A DNA stretch of 42,513 bases, taken from the NCBI GenBank assembly GCA_029567505.1, contig JAKPXO010000269.1, forward strand, positions 1 to 42,513. The letters are read 5' to 3'. Positions 29,606 to 38,047 of the stretch are shown one piece after another. The notes under the pieces were generated by a model. The model worked only from the letters and a program-made list of their open reading frames with translations. It made no database searches and was not told the origin of the DNA. A program made the translations under genes and the position numbers. Origin of the DNA: Acidobacteriota bacterium. Its GTDB lineage: Bacteria > Acidobacteriota > Thermoanaerobaculia > UBA5066. Within the stretch, counting starts at the first letter, position 1. Each line of letters starts with the position of its first letter.

Positions 29606-30943
29606 TCAGAAGCCGGCCCGGAGCGTGACCAGGAGCTCGTCGGGGTGGAGCGTCCTGCCCCAGACCTCCATGTCGTGACGGGCGTACTCGGCCGTCAGGT
29701 CGACGTTCCGGACGATACCGACGCGGAACCCGAAGTCGATCTTCGTCCAATCCCACGCGAAGGAGGGAGAGAACGACCCGGCGGGGACGGAGAAGTCGTT
29801 GTCGATCCGCGAGACGCGGACGGCCGGCTGGACCCAGTTGAACCACGGCTGGTCGCCGACGGCGAAGAGACCGTTCAGCGGGATGCGGTAGGACGCCTCG
29901 ACCTCGTAGCCCTTCCTCACGAGCCCGGCGACCTCCTGGCGCACGTACTGGCCGAAGAGCGAGAGGCGATCCCACCGGGCCTCGACGTTCACGCCCGCCT
30001 CGGTCTTGTCGCGCCCGTCGAGCAGGTCCACCCTCCCCGCCAGTCCGTCGTCGAGAAGGTCGAGGTCGCCGCCGTAGAGGCTCCCTTCGATGTCCACGTG
30101 GTCCGCGAGCTTCCGGTGGAAGACCCAGCCGAGGAGGTCGATTCCCTTCCGTCCGTCGTCCGACACGAAGCGGACGCCGAGCCCGCCTCCGCCCTGCGCC
30201 TTGCCGGAGAGGCGTGTGTCGTTCGCCTGCGCGTCATAGAAGACCGGGAATCCCGAGTTGTAGGGCGCCTCGCCGAGGCGCGCGAGATCCACCCGTTCCG
30301 GCGTCCCGTTGTCGCCGGCGAGCGAGTTCGTGTCCCGCAGGAAGAGCGGGTTCCCGTTCGCCGCCGCCGCCCTCCAGTAGAGGTGCTTGCCGAGGCTCCC
30401 GCCCGCCTCGACGCCGATCTCCTCGAAACGGTTGACGGCGGTCCCCCAGAGACCGTAGCTCTCGAGTCGGCGGGTCGTCTGCTTGGCGAAGCGGGGGGCC
30501 TTCCCCGCCTGCACGTAGAGGGACGTCCCTTCGAACGCCTTCAGCCCGTCGACACGCTTCCCGAACCGGAGCCACGCCTCTCGCACGCGCACCTCATCGC
30601 CCGTCGACGTCGGGTTGCGGTTGTAGAGGTCGATGAAGTGGATCTCGACCTTCGCCTTCAGGCCGTCGGTCAGGTCCCCTTCGCCGATCAGGTTCACCGT
30701 CGAGACCTCGAACGAGCCGCCGGGATCGGTCGTTCGCTGGTCGATGTCGACGTTCCCGATCCGGCCGACCGTCACGTAGTGGTCCTTCGAATGGCGGAAG
30801 TGGACCTTGACCTCGCCCTTCAGCCGGAATCGGCCGTCGCCGGTCGCGAGGCCGCCCGATTCCTGGGCGGTCGCCGCAGGCGACGCGGTCGCAAGAAACG
30901 CGAAGACGATGCAGTTCGACGCGAGGCGAGCCCGAGCGCGCAT
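29606..30943 (-). CDS. Phosphate-selective-type outer-membrane porin (OprO/OprP family)
   Basis: A 445-residue beta-barrel protein with a signal peptide (about 1-27, ending ATAQE) and many alternating amphipathic strands. Family-like features are the N-terminal FRLKGEVKVHFRHS strand, FEVSTVNLIGEGDLTDG, KVEIHFIDLYNRNP, VREAWLRFG and the C-terminal strand LLVTLRAGF, which ends in Phe as needed for recognition by BamA. It should form a trimeric anion-type channel; selectivity for phosphate is not certain from sequence. AGGAGG precedes the ATG, and TAGGAT at 30976-30971 may be the -10. A small membrane protein follows. Confidence 0.83.
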   Translation of the reverse strand: MRARARLASNCIVFAFLATASPAATAQESGGLATGDGRFRLKGEVKVHFRHSKDHYVTVGRIGNVDIDQRTTDPGGSFEVSTVNLIGEGDLTDGLKAKVEIHFIDLYNRNPTSTGDEVRVREAWLRFGKRVDGLKAFEGTSLYVQAGKAPRFAKQTTRRLESYGLWGTAVNRFEEIGVEAGGSLGKHLYWRAAAANGNPLFLRDTNSLAGDNGTPERVDLARLGEAPYNSGFPVFYDAQANDTRLSGKAQGGGGLGVRFVSDDGRKGIDLLGWVFHRKLADHVDIEGSLYGGDLDLLDDGLAGRVDLLDGRDKTEAGVNVEARWDRLSLFGQYVRQEVAGLVRKGYEVEASYRIPLNGLFAVGDQPWFNWVQPAVRVSRIDNDFSVPAGSFSPSFAWDWTKIDFGFRVGIVRNVDLTAEYARHDMEVWGRTLHPDELLVTLRAGF

Positions 30944-31060
30944 GCGAGGCCTCCTTCCGACAGTGGCCGGATCCTACCAAGGCCCGCGCCCGGGGAGCGA
31001 TCGGCGCGGGAACCGACCCATCGGTCCCCGCGCGGCGGCGACCGCGGACCCCTCCTCCCC

Positions 31061-31066
31061 TACAAT
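31061..31066 (+). promoter_or_regulatory. Candidate -10 element (TACAAT) of phaR
   Basis: TACAAT lies 25 nt before the phaR ATG, in the gap between the divergent porin and phaR genes. It predicts a start near 31073 and a short leader with a strong GGAGGAAG ribosome-binding site. No -35 match is evident. Confidence 0.4.
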
Positions 31067-31091
31067 CCCGGCACAACCCGGAGGAAGCGTC

Positions 31092-31646
31092 ATGACCCAG
31101 CCCGTCGTGGTCCGGAAGTACGAGAACCGCCGTCTCTACGACACCTCGTCGAGCCGCTACGTCAACCTGCCCGAGATCGCGCAGCTGATCCGGGAAGGGA
31201 CCGAGGTCCAGGTCGTCGACGCGAAGAGCGGCGACGACATCACCGCGGTGATCCTGACGCAGATCATCCACGAGGACGCGCGGGCGAAGCGGGGCGACCT
31301 CCCGATTCCGTTCCTGCGCGAGCTCGTCGTCGCCTCCGACCGCGCCTTCCGCGACTTCGTCGTCTGGTACGCCGACGCCGCGCTCTCGGCGCAGCGCGGC
31401 GCGAAGGAGGCGTTTCCCCCGCTCGCGCACGTCCTGCCGTTCCTCGAGAAGACGCTCGAAGGGCTGAAGGTGAAGGCGGCTCCGGCGGCGAAGCCGGAGC
31501 CAGCGGACGACGTCGCGGCCCTGAAGGAGAGGATCGCCGAGCTCGAGGAGCGGCTCGGGGCGGCGCGTCCCCCGCGACGCAAGGCGCCCGCGGCGGCGAG
31601 CGCGCCCCGCCGGGGCGGAAGGCGCGCTACGCCGCGACGCGGGTGA
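31092..31646 (+). CDS. phaR: Polyhydroxyalkanoate synthesis regulator PhaR
   Basis: A 184-residue protein with the PHA-accumulation regulator DNA-binding domain (about 5-67: VVRKYENRRLYDT, SRYVNLPEIAQLI, VQVVDAKSGDDIT) and a following PHB_acc-type segment (ILTQIIHEDARA onward). The C-terminus has a coiled coil (ALKERIAELEERLG) and a basic Ala/Arg-rich tail. In PHB-producing bacteria PhaR represses phasin and its own gene and binds the polymer. No PHA synthase or phasin gene lies in this window. The ATG at 31092 has GGAGGAAG upstream. The end overlaps the convergent kinase gene by 20 nt. Confidence 0.92.
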   Translation: MTQPVVVRKYENRRLYDTSSSRYVNLPEIAQLIREGTEVQVVDAKSGDDITAVILTQIIHEDARAKRGDLPIPFLRELVVASDRAFRDFVVWYADAALSAQRGAKEAFPPLAHVLPFLEKTLEGLKVKAAPAAKPEPADDVAALKERIAELEERLGAARPPRRKAPAAASAPRRGGRRATPRRG

Positions 31647-33801
31647 GGGCCGCGTAGAGGTCGGAGGCGCTCGCCGGGCGTCTCTCGGGTCGCTTGGACA
31701 GACACGCGAGGACGATCCGGTCGAGGTATTCCGGCAGATCGGGCCGGAGCGAGGAGGGGCGCGGAGGCTGCGCCGCGACGTGGCTCTGCATGACGGTCGC
31801 CGCGTCGGTCCCCGGGAAGGGGCGCTCCCCGGTGAAGAGCTCGAAGAGGACGACGCCGACGGTGTAGAGGTCGCTGCGCGCGTCGAGCCGCTGGCCCAGC
31901 GCCTGCTCCGGGCTCATGTAGTACGGCGTGCCGACGGTGTGGCCGTCGAGGGCGCCGTCCCCGCCCTCGTCGGTCCGGGCGATCCCGAAGTCCATCAGCT
32001 TCACGACGCCGTTCGGCAGGACCATGATGTTCTGAGGCTTGATGTCGCGGTGGATGATCCCCGCCTCGTGCACGGCCGTGAGGCCGCGGCAGAGCTGCTT
32101 CGCGATCTGGAGCCCCGGGGCGAGGGCGACGGCCCCCCGCCGGTCGAGCAGCTCGCGCAGCGTCGTCCCCGGGACGTACTCCATCGTCAGGAAACGGACG
32201 CCGTCCGCCTCGCCGAGGTCGTGCGTGCGGACGACGTTCGGGTGCGTGATCTTCCGCGCGAGGCGGATCTCCTGCTTGAGCGTCTGTGTGGCCTGGGTCC
32301 CCTCGGAGAACGCCTCCGGGGTGAGGACTTTTAGCGCCACCTCTTCGTCCAGCTCGCGATCGAGAACCTGGTAGACCGAGCCCATGCCGCCGCGGCCGAG
32401 GACGGAGACGACGTCGTAGCGCCCGGCGAAGAGCGCTCCGACGCGGGGCCCTCGCGCCGCCGCGTGGGCGGCGTCCGCGGGAAGCGTCCCGGCCGCGGTC
32501 ACCGAGGTCGGGGCCAGGCCTCGCGTCGCTTCGGCCGGCCGCCTCCGCATCTCGGCGAGGAGCTCCTCGAGCTGCCGCTTCTCGCGCAGCTCCCCGACGA
32601 GGGCCTCGAACGCGCGGGCGAGGACGCCGACCTCTCCGCTCCCTCCCGACGGCAGCTTCACGTCGAGGTTCCCGTCGCGGACGGCGATCGCGCCCGAGGC
32701 GAGCTGCTGCAGAGGCCGCGCGATCCGGCCGCCGAGGAGGAAACTGACCGGGACCGAGACGAGCAGAATGCCGAGGCCGACGAGGAGGAGCGTCTCGCGG
32801 ATCTTCCGGAACGCGGCCGTCTCCTCGTCGCGCGAGCGCGAGACGACGACGGCGCCGAGCGTCTCTCCCCCTGCCGAGCGGAGAGGGACCGCCTTGACGA
32901 CGCGCCGGTCGCCTCCGACGAGGAGGTCGAGCGGCGCGGCGTCGGCATTCCCGTCCAGCAGCCGGCTGTGGCCCGACGGGTCGCGGGCGAGCGCCGGAAG
33001 GAGGCTCGCGGCGCCGAACCCCTCCGTCGCAGCCGCGATCTCCAGCTTCGCCGGCTCGCCCTTCCTCCCCGTCTCGGCGACGAAGGCGACCTGACCTCCC
33101 GTCAGGTCGCGGAGCTCGCGTGCCCGCGCCTCGTCCAGGAGGACCGACGCGGCGACGACGCCGACGAGGCGGGCCTCCCCCTTCTCCGGGTCGCCGGCCA
33201 CGACCGGGGCCGCCGCCACGACCGCGAGCGCTGCTCCCTCGCGGATCGTCGCGGAGGACTCGGTCCAATCCTCGAGCGGCGAGGCGACCCAGGCGACCTC
33301 GCGGAACGAGCGCCGGTCCTCCTCGGTCGGCGGCTGGTCGCTCCGGGCGACGAGGACGCCGGCGCGGTCGAAGAAGAAGAAGGTCTTCGCCTGGAGGATC
33401 TCGGCCTTGTCCTTCGCGGTGTCCCAGACGGTGGCGGCCGGAGAGTCGAAGATCGCCTTGATGCCGGGCTCCTCCGCCACAGACCGGAGCGTCGCCTTCA
33501 GCTGAGACTCGAGACCGGCCCGGAAGACGGCGACGTCTCCCGGGATGGTCCGAAGCGCTTCGCGGATGCTCTCCTCGGCGATCCGGTTCGCGCGCCAGGT
33601 GGAGAGCGCCACCGCGGCTCCGAGGGTCACGACGACGAGGAGCGCCGCGGCGAGGAAGAACTGCGTGCCGAGTCGGACCCCTCCCGGTTTCGGCGCCGCC
33701 GCGCCGCGAAGAGGCGGCCCCGACGCCCCGGAGGAGCCCTCGCGCGGTGCGACCACCGTCGGGAGGTCGTCGGAGCGGCGGGATTCAGTAGCGGTTCTCA
33801 T
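31627..33801 (-). CDS. Membrane sensor serine/threonine protein kinase
   Basis: A 724-residue kinase with its sensor at the N-terminus. A cytoplasmic Pro-rich stretch (1-43), TM1 (44-66), a periplasmic Cache-like region (about 67-330), TM2 (337-358), HAMP (about 358-410) and a linker lead to the Hanks-type kinase domain (about 461-722). Catalytic residues are complete: glycine loop LGRGGMGSVY, Lys491, HRDIKPQN (584-591), DFG (604-606) and GTPYYMSPEQ. Most bacterial Ser/Thr kinases have the kinase first and the sensor outside at the C-terminus. Here the Cache-HAMP input resembles that of chemoreceptors and histidine kinases. It overlaps the cupredoxin gene by 17 nt. Confidence 0.93.
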   Translation of the reverse strand: MRTATESRRSDDLPTVVAPREGSSGASGPPLRGAAAPKPGGVRLGTQFFLAAALLVVVTLGAAVALSTWRANRIAEESIREALRTIPGDVAVFRAGLESQLKATLRSVAEEPGIKAIFDSPAATVWDTAKDKAEILQAKTFFFFDRAGVLVARSDQPPTEEDRRSFREVAWVASPLEDWTESSATIREGAALAVVAAAPVVAGDPEKGEARLVGVVAASVLLDEARARELRDLTGGQVAFVAETGRKGEPAKLEIAAATEGFGAASLLPALARDPSGHSRLLDGNADAAPLDLLVGGDRRVVKAVPLRSAGGETLGAVVVSRSRDEETAAFRKIRETLLLVGLGILLVSVPVSFLLGGRIARPLQQLASGAIAVRDGNLDVKLPSGGSGEVGVLARAFEALVGELREKRQLEELLAEMRRRPAEATRGLAPTSVTAAGTLPADAAHAAARGPRVGALFAGRYDVVSVLGRGGMGSVYQVLDRELDEEVALKVLTPEAFSEGTQATQTLKQEIRLARKITHPNVVRTHDLGEADGVRFLTMEYVPGTTLRELLDRRGAVALAPGLQIAKQLCRGLTAVHEAGIIHRDIKPQNIMVLPNGVVKLMDFGIARTDEGGDGALDGHTVGTPYYMSPEQALGQRLDARSDLYTVGVVLFELFTGERPFPGTDAATVMQSHVAAQPPRPSSLRPDLPEYLDRIVLACLSKRPERRPASASDLYAALTRVAA

Positions 33802-34684
33802 CGTCGTCCGGAGGCGGATAGTCCTTCCCGTGCTTGTTCTTGTGCGGCGTCTCCTTCCACTTCGTGGCGTCCAGCGTCACGGAGACGTCCGTCGTCCCGC
33901 CCGCCGCCACCGAAGCGGTCCCGCTCCACTCCCCGCCTCTTTCGTCCCAGACCTTCACGGCGTGCCGGCCCGCCGGGACCGCCGCGATCGTCGCCACGCC
34001 GTCCGCCCCGGACTGCGCGAAGAGCTCGCCGTCGAGGACGACGACGTAGGCCGCCATCTGCGGGTGGATGTTGCAGTAGACGCGGACGACACCCGCCTCC
34101 GCGAAGCGGGTCGTCCGCGCCGCTCCGTTCCGGTAGAGGCCCAGGTCGAACCGCCCCGGCTCCGACAGGCTGAAGACGTTGTGGAAGATCTTGTCGAAGT
34201 TCGGGAAGGAGACGGCCGCCCCCTTCGGCACCGCGAGGACGCGCGGCTCGAACCGTTTGTCGCGCGAGGCCATCTTCGGAGGCGGCGCCCCCCGGCGGGC
34301 CCGGCTTCCCGGAAGCCAGGCGACCGCGTCGGGCGCGGGGAGCGTCCGGCCGTCGGACCCCGTGACGAGGACCTTCACGCGCAGCGTCCCGGTCGGGATC
34401 GGCGTCGGAGTCGGCCGCGGCGTCGCGGTGGGAATCGGCGCTGGCGTGGACGTCGGCGTCGGCGGGACGAGGGGTGCCTCCGGCGCCTCCGCGCCCGGCG
34501 TCGGCAGGACGGCGGACGCATCCGGCTCTTCCGCGATCGCGGTCGGCGCGACCGTCGGCGCCGGAGCCGGAGTCGCCGTCGGTGTTGGCGTCGGCGTCGG
34601 CCGGCGGCGCTTCCACCACGACCCCGCGGCCGGGGCCTGGAGGAGCAGCACGGCCGCGAGCGCGGCCACGAGGAATCTCGACAT
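33785..34684 (-). CDS. Exported cupredoxin-like protein with Pro/Thr-rich linker
   Basis: A 299-residue exported protein. The signal peptide (1-21) is followed by a long linker of PT and PA repeats (about 29-98), then a beta-domain with the pattern of a type 1 copper site: His168 in KIFHNVFS, Cys204, His207 and Met210 in VYCNIHPQM. A small carboxypeptidase-regulatory-like fold follows (about 222-272, GVATIAAVPAGRHAVKVWD), then a charged tail (KNKHGKDYPPPDDD). It may carry electrons or bind copper in the periplasm; the linker suggests attachment across the envelope. Its end overlaps the sensor kinase gene, so the two are likely co-expressed, and the kinase may respond to it (inference). Confidence 0.8.
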   Translation of the reverse strand: MSRFLVAALAAVLLLQAPAAGSWWKRRRPTPTPTPTATPAPAPTVAPTAIAEEPDASAVLPTPGAEAPEAPLVPPTPTSTPAPIPTATPRPTPTPIPTGTLRVKVLVTGSDGRTLPAPDAVAWLPGSRARRGAPPPKMASRDKRFEPRVLAVPKGAAVSFPNFDKIFHNVFSLSEPGRFDLGLYRNGAARTTRFAEAGVVRVYCNIHPQMAAYVVVLDGELFAQSGADGVATIAAVPAGRHAVKVWDERGGEWSGTASVAAGGTTDVSVTLDATKWKETPHKNKHGKDYPPPDDDENRY

Positions 34685-34701
34685 CCGGGACGGGGCGGAT
34701 T

Positions 34702-35877
34702 CTAGTCCCGGAGCGACTCGTTCTCGGAACGGAGCCGGCGGACCACGGCAACGACCTCGGCCGCCGCCTCGTCGACCTGTCCTTCGGACGTGAAGCGACC
34801 CACGCCGAAACGCAGCGTCGCCTTCGCGAGCGGCTCCGGGAGGCCCAGTGCCCGCAGGACGTGGCTCGGCTCCCCGCTCGCCGTCGTGCAGGCCGAGCCG
34901 GAGGAGACCGCCACGCCGCGCAGCGACGATACGAGTCGCGAGCCGTCGACGCCGGCGAACGAGAGGCTCAGGTTTCCCGGGAGCCGGTCCGGCCCGGACG
35001 GCGGGCCGTTCGACGTGACACCGTCGAGGGAGGCGCGGATCGCGGTCTCGAGCCGGTCCCGCAGCCGGCCGAGGCGCTCGGCCTCCGCCTCCCTCTCGCG
35101 TCGCGCGATCCGGACGGCCGCCGCGAAGCCGACGATTCCGGGAACGTTCAGCGTCCCCGACCGCAGCCCCCGCTCGTGTCCGCCGCCGTGCAGGATCGGG
35201 GCGAGCGGGACGCGTGGCCGGGAGCGGACGAAGAGCGCCCCCACCCCCTTCGGTCCGTAGAGCTTGTGGGCGCTGAGGGACGCGAGAGCGACGCCCCCGC
35301 CGACCCCGAACGGGACCTTCCCGAAGGCCTGAGCGGCGTCGGTGTGGAAGGCGAGCCCCCGCTCCGCGCAAAGGGCGGCGATCCGGCCAATCGGGTTCAG
35401 CGCTCCGACCTCGTTGTTCGCGGCCATCACGGAGACGAGGATCGTCCGGTCGGTCAGCGCCGCCTCGACGCTCTCGGGCGAGACGCGCCCCTCCCGGTCC
35501 GGCGGGACGAGCGTCACCTCGAAGCCCTCCGCCGAAAGGGCGCGGCACGGGTCGAGGACGGCGCGGTGCTCGACGGCGGAGGTGACGACGTGCGCCCCGG
35601 TCCGGCGCGCGGCGCGCGCGAAGCCGAGGATCGCGAGGTTGTTCGACTCGGTCGCCCCCGACGTGAAGACGACCTCGCGGGGCGCGGCGCCGAGCGCCTC
35701 CGCGATCTCCTCCCGGGCGGCGTTCACGGCGCTCTCGGCCGCCCAGCCGTAGGCGTGCTGGAGCGACGCCGCGTTGCCGAACTCCCCCATGAGCCAGGGG
35801 AGCATCGCCTGAAGGACGCGCGGGTCCAGCGGCGTCGTCGCCTGGTGGTCCAGGTAGACGGGCCGCCGGCGGCTCAC
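34702..35877 (-). CDS. iscS: Cysteine desulfurase (IscS/NifS family)
   Basis: A 391-residue PLP enzyme that takes sulfur from cysteine for Fe-S clusters and thiolation. The N-terminus is VYLDHQATTPLD. PLP-binding features are SGATESNN, EHRAVL (His stacking on PLP), TDAAQAFGKV and the lysine in LSAHKLYGPKG. The catalytic Cys is in SSGSACTTASGEP, on a loop like that of group I IscS/NifS enzymes. GTG 35877 overlaps the stop of the Rrf2 gene (GTGA), so Rrf2 and desulfurase are coupled. No IscU, IscA or ferredoxin gene follows; the next gene is the cupredoxin-like one. Confidence 0.94.
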   Translation of the reverse strand: MSRRRPVYLDHQATTPLDPRVLQAMLPWLMGEFGNAASLQHAYGWAAESAVNAAREEIAEALGAAPREVVFTSGATESNNLAILGFARAARRTGAHVVTSAVEHRAVLDPCRALSAEGFEVTLVPPDREGRVSPESVEAALTDRTILVSVMAANNEVGALNPIGRIAALCAERGLAFHTDAAQAFGKVPFGVGGGVALASLSAHKLYGPKGVGALFVRSRPRVPLAPILHGGGHERGLRSGTLNVPGIVGFAAAVRIARREREAEAERLGRLRDRLETAIRASLDGVTSNGPPSGPDRLPGNLSLSFAGVDGSRLVSSLRGVAVSSGSACTTASGEPSHVLRALGLPEPLAKATLRFGVGRFTSEGQVDEAAAEVVAVVRRLRSENESLRD

Positions 35878-36317
35878 GGCGCGGCGCCGGCCGTCCCGGT
35901 CCCGCGGGGGACGGGGACGTGAAGCAGGTCCTCGAGCGAGACCGCGTCGAAGGCGCCGTTCACGAGGTGGTTCAGCCGGCGCATCGCGTCGGTGGCGACG
36001 CAGAAGGGACGCGTCCGGCAGCGCCCGGTCGCCGTGCCGGCGGCGCAGAAGGTGAGCGAGATCGGCCCCTCGAGCGCGGTGACGATCGCGCGGAGGGTGA
36101 CGTCCGCTGCGGGCCGGGCGAGTCGATACCCCCCACGGCTCCCCCTCTCGGAGGAGACCAGTCCGGCCCGGGCGAGCCTCTTCAGCACCTTCGCGACGAT
36201 GGTGGCGGATACGCCGAAAGCGGCAGCGAGCTCGGTGGTCGAAACGCACGCGTTGCGGCGCGCGATCTCGGTCATCACGAGGATGCCGTAGTCGACGATG
36301 CGGTTGAGCTTCAGCAT
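35874..36317 (-). CDS. Rrf2-family Fe-S cluster regulator (IscR/SufR-like)
   Basis: A 147-residue winged-helix repressor. The chosen ATG 36317 gives the normal Rrf2 N-terminus MLKLNRIVDYGILVMTEIAR; the open frame extends 27 codons further but past the promoter. The recognition helix region is STTELAAAFGVSATIVAKVL, followed by the RGSRGGYRLARP wing. Three Cys (F-C-x8-C-x5-C, in the region SLTFCAAG to RPFCVA) are well placed to hold a [2Fe-2S] cluster, so it should sense Fe-S status. Family knowledge predicts control of its own operon with the desulfurase. Confidence 0.92.
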   Translation of the reverse strand: MLKLNRIVDYGILVMTEIARRNACVSTTELAAAFGVSATIVAKVLKRLARAGLVSSERGSRGGYRLARPAADVTLRAIVTALEGPISLTFCAAGTATGRCRTRPFCVATDAMRRLNHLVNGAFDAVSLEDLLHVPVPRGTGTAGAAP

Positions 36318-36336
36318 CGCGGACCCCCGATCGGCC

Positions 36337-36365
36337 ACTATAGGCCCGGAAAGGTGCGGGTTCAA
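36337..36365 (-). promoter_or_regulatory. Sigma70-type promoter of the rrf2-iscS operon
   Basis: On the minus strand TTGAAC (36365-36360), a 17-nt spacer and TATAGT (36342-36337) form a good -35/-10 pair. The predicted start is near 36330, giving a leader of about 13 nt. The promoter lies in the 67-bp gap to the divergent ThyX-like gene, so Rrf2 binding here could affect both directions. Confidence 0.72.
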
Positions 36366-36384
36366 TTCGCGGGAATCGGGGGGC

Positions 36385-38031
36385 ATGACGCCCGTCACCC
36401 CTTCCGCCTTTCAGAACGTAGACTCCCGCCGCGTGCCCCCGCTCCTCTCCCCCCTTCCGCGCGTCCGCCTCGTCGACGCCTTCGCACGGCCGTTCGACGG
36501 CGTCGTCGCGGCTGCCCGGACCTGCTACAGCCCGAAGGGGATCGTCACCGTGGACGACGTCGCGGGGGACCCCCTCGCCGACCCGGCCGAGCGCGCGCGC
36601 CGGCGCGAGAGGCGGGACGCCCTCGCCCGGGACGTCTACGCCGCCGGCCACCACACCACCTTCCAGCACGCCCACCTGCAGTTCTCGCTCGAGAACGTCA
36701 GCCGGCAGCTCGTCTGGTCGTTCCTCCACGCCCACCCGCACTACAACTCCGAGCAGACCTCCCAGCGCTACGTCGAGGTGAAGCCCGGCCGCTACGCCGT
36801 CCCGGCGCTCGCCGGCGAGGCGCTCGAGCTCTATCGCGCCTGCTGCGAGATGCAGACGGACGCCTACCGACGGCTCGGCGACGTCCTCGTCCCCCGCGCC
36901 GCGCGCGCCTTCTTCGCGACCTTCCGCGGCCGCGCCAGCCAGCCCGAGCGCTGGGAGAAGGCGATCCGGAAGCGGGCCCTCGAGGTCGCGCGGTACGTCC
37001 TGCCGGTCGCGACGTTCACCACGCTCTACCACACCGTCCCGGCGCTCACGCTCCTCCGCTACCGGCGGCTCGCCGCGACGTTCGACGCGCCGACCGAGCA
37101 GCGGGTCGTCGTCGAGGCGATGACCGACGAGCTCCTCCGGCACGACCCCGCCTGGGCCGCCGTCCTCCAGGAGCCGATCCCGCTCGAGGAGACGCCGGAG
37201 CACGCCCTCGCCGAGCGCCTCTTCTCCTCGCCCCGGCGCGACCGCCCGGGCGACGGCTCGTTCCGCTCCCGGTTCGACGCCTCCCTCGAGGGCCGCGTCT
37301 CGAAGCTCGTCGACCGCAAGGCGCGCAACGAGGAGCTCCTCGCCGAGGCGGTCCGCGAGGTCGTCGGCGTCACGCCCGAGACGCTCTCCGACGACGACGC
37401 GATCGCCCTCGCCGTCGACCCCGCCGCGAACCGGCTCCTCGGCGAGTCGCTCAACCTGACCGAGCACGGCAAGGTCTCCCGCGCGCTCCACCACCCGGCG
37501 TACACCTTCCGGAAGCGGCTCTCGCACACCGCCGACAGCCAGGACCAGCGGCACAGGGCGACGCCCGGCTCCCGTCCGACGCTCCACGCCTACCTCTCCG
37601 ACGAGCCCGACTACGTCACCCCGATGCTCCTCGAGGAGCCGGGAGAGGCCCGGACGCTCTACGACGAGACGATGGCGCGGACGTGGGAGGCGATCGCCCG
37701 CCTCGGCGCGTTCGGCGTGCCGGACGAGTGGCGGGCCTACCTCCTTCCGAACGCCGTCGCGCTCCGCTTCACCGAGTCGGCCGACCTCGCCGGCCTGAGG
37801 CACAAGCTCGCGATGCGCCTCTGCTGGAACGCGCAGGAGGAGATCTGGCGCGCCTCGGTCGACGAGGCCGAGCAGGTCCGCGAGGCCGAGCCGCGCATCG
37901 GCCGCTGGCTCCTCCCCCCCTGCGGGCTCCGCGCCCGCGCCGGCGCGAAGCCGACCTGCCCCGAGGGCGAGCGCTTCTGCGGCGTCCTCGTCTGGAAGCA
38001 GGACCTCGCCGCCTGGCGCCGCCTCCTCTGA
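36385..38031 (+). CDS. Double-domain ThyX-like protein (FAD-dependent thymidylate synthase family)
   Basis: A 548-residue protein with two ThyX-like halves (about 15-270 and 285-540); ordinary ThyX is about 220-260 residues and makes dTMP with FAD and methylene-THF. In the first half the sequence after ENVSRQLVW reads HAH (115-117) where RHR is expected, then SEQTSQRY (122-129). In the second half, after KVSRALHHP, RKR (376-378) stands at the RHR position and QDQRHR (386-391) where E-x-S-x-R-Y is expected. By eye neither half has the full motif, so activity is uncertain. It may be a divergent ThyX subfamily. The start is ATG 36385 after a GGGGGG stretch; it is divergent from the Rrf2 gene. 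Confidence 0.8.
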   Translation: MTPVTPSAFQNVDSRRVPPLLSPLPRVRLVDAFARPFDGVVAAARTCYSPKGIVTVDDVAGDPLADPAERARRRERRDALARDVYAAGHHTTFQHAHLQFSLENVSRQLVWSFLHAHPHYNSEQTSQRYVEVKPGRYAVPALAGEALELYRACCEMQTDAYRRLGDVLVPRAARAFFATFRGRASQPERWEKAIRKRALEVARYVLPVATFTTLYHTVPALTLLRYRRLAATFDAPTEQRVVVEAMTDELLRHDPAWAAVLQEPIPLEETPEHALAERLFSSPRRDRPGDGSFRSRFDASLEGRVSKLVDRKARNEELLAEAVREVVGVTPETLSDDDAIALAVDPAANRLLGESLNLTEHGKVSRALHHPAYTFRKRLSHTADSQDQRHRATPGSRPTLHAYLSDEPDYVTPMLLEEPGEARTLYDETMARTWEAIARLGAFGVPDEWRAYLLPNAVALRFTESADLAGLRHKLAMRLCWNAQEEIWRASVDEAEQVREAEPRIGRWLLPPCGLRARAGAKPTCPEGERFCGVLVWKQDLAAWRRLL

Positions 38032-38047
38032 CCCACCCCCTCGGGAT

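Noticed and set aside
31627-33801. Histidine kinase assignment for the sensor kinase
   Set aside because: Cache and HAMP regions suggested it, but the catalytic part is a Hanks kinase (HRDIKPQN, DFG, SPEQ) and there is no H-box or HATPase domain.
36318-36398. A 27-codon N-terminal extension of the Rrf2 regulator
   Set aside because: Rrf2 proteins start at the M-x-L segment, and a good promoter lies inside the extension.
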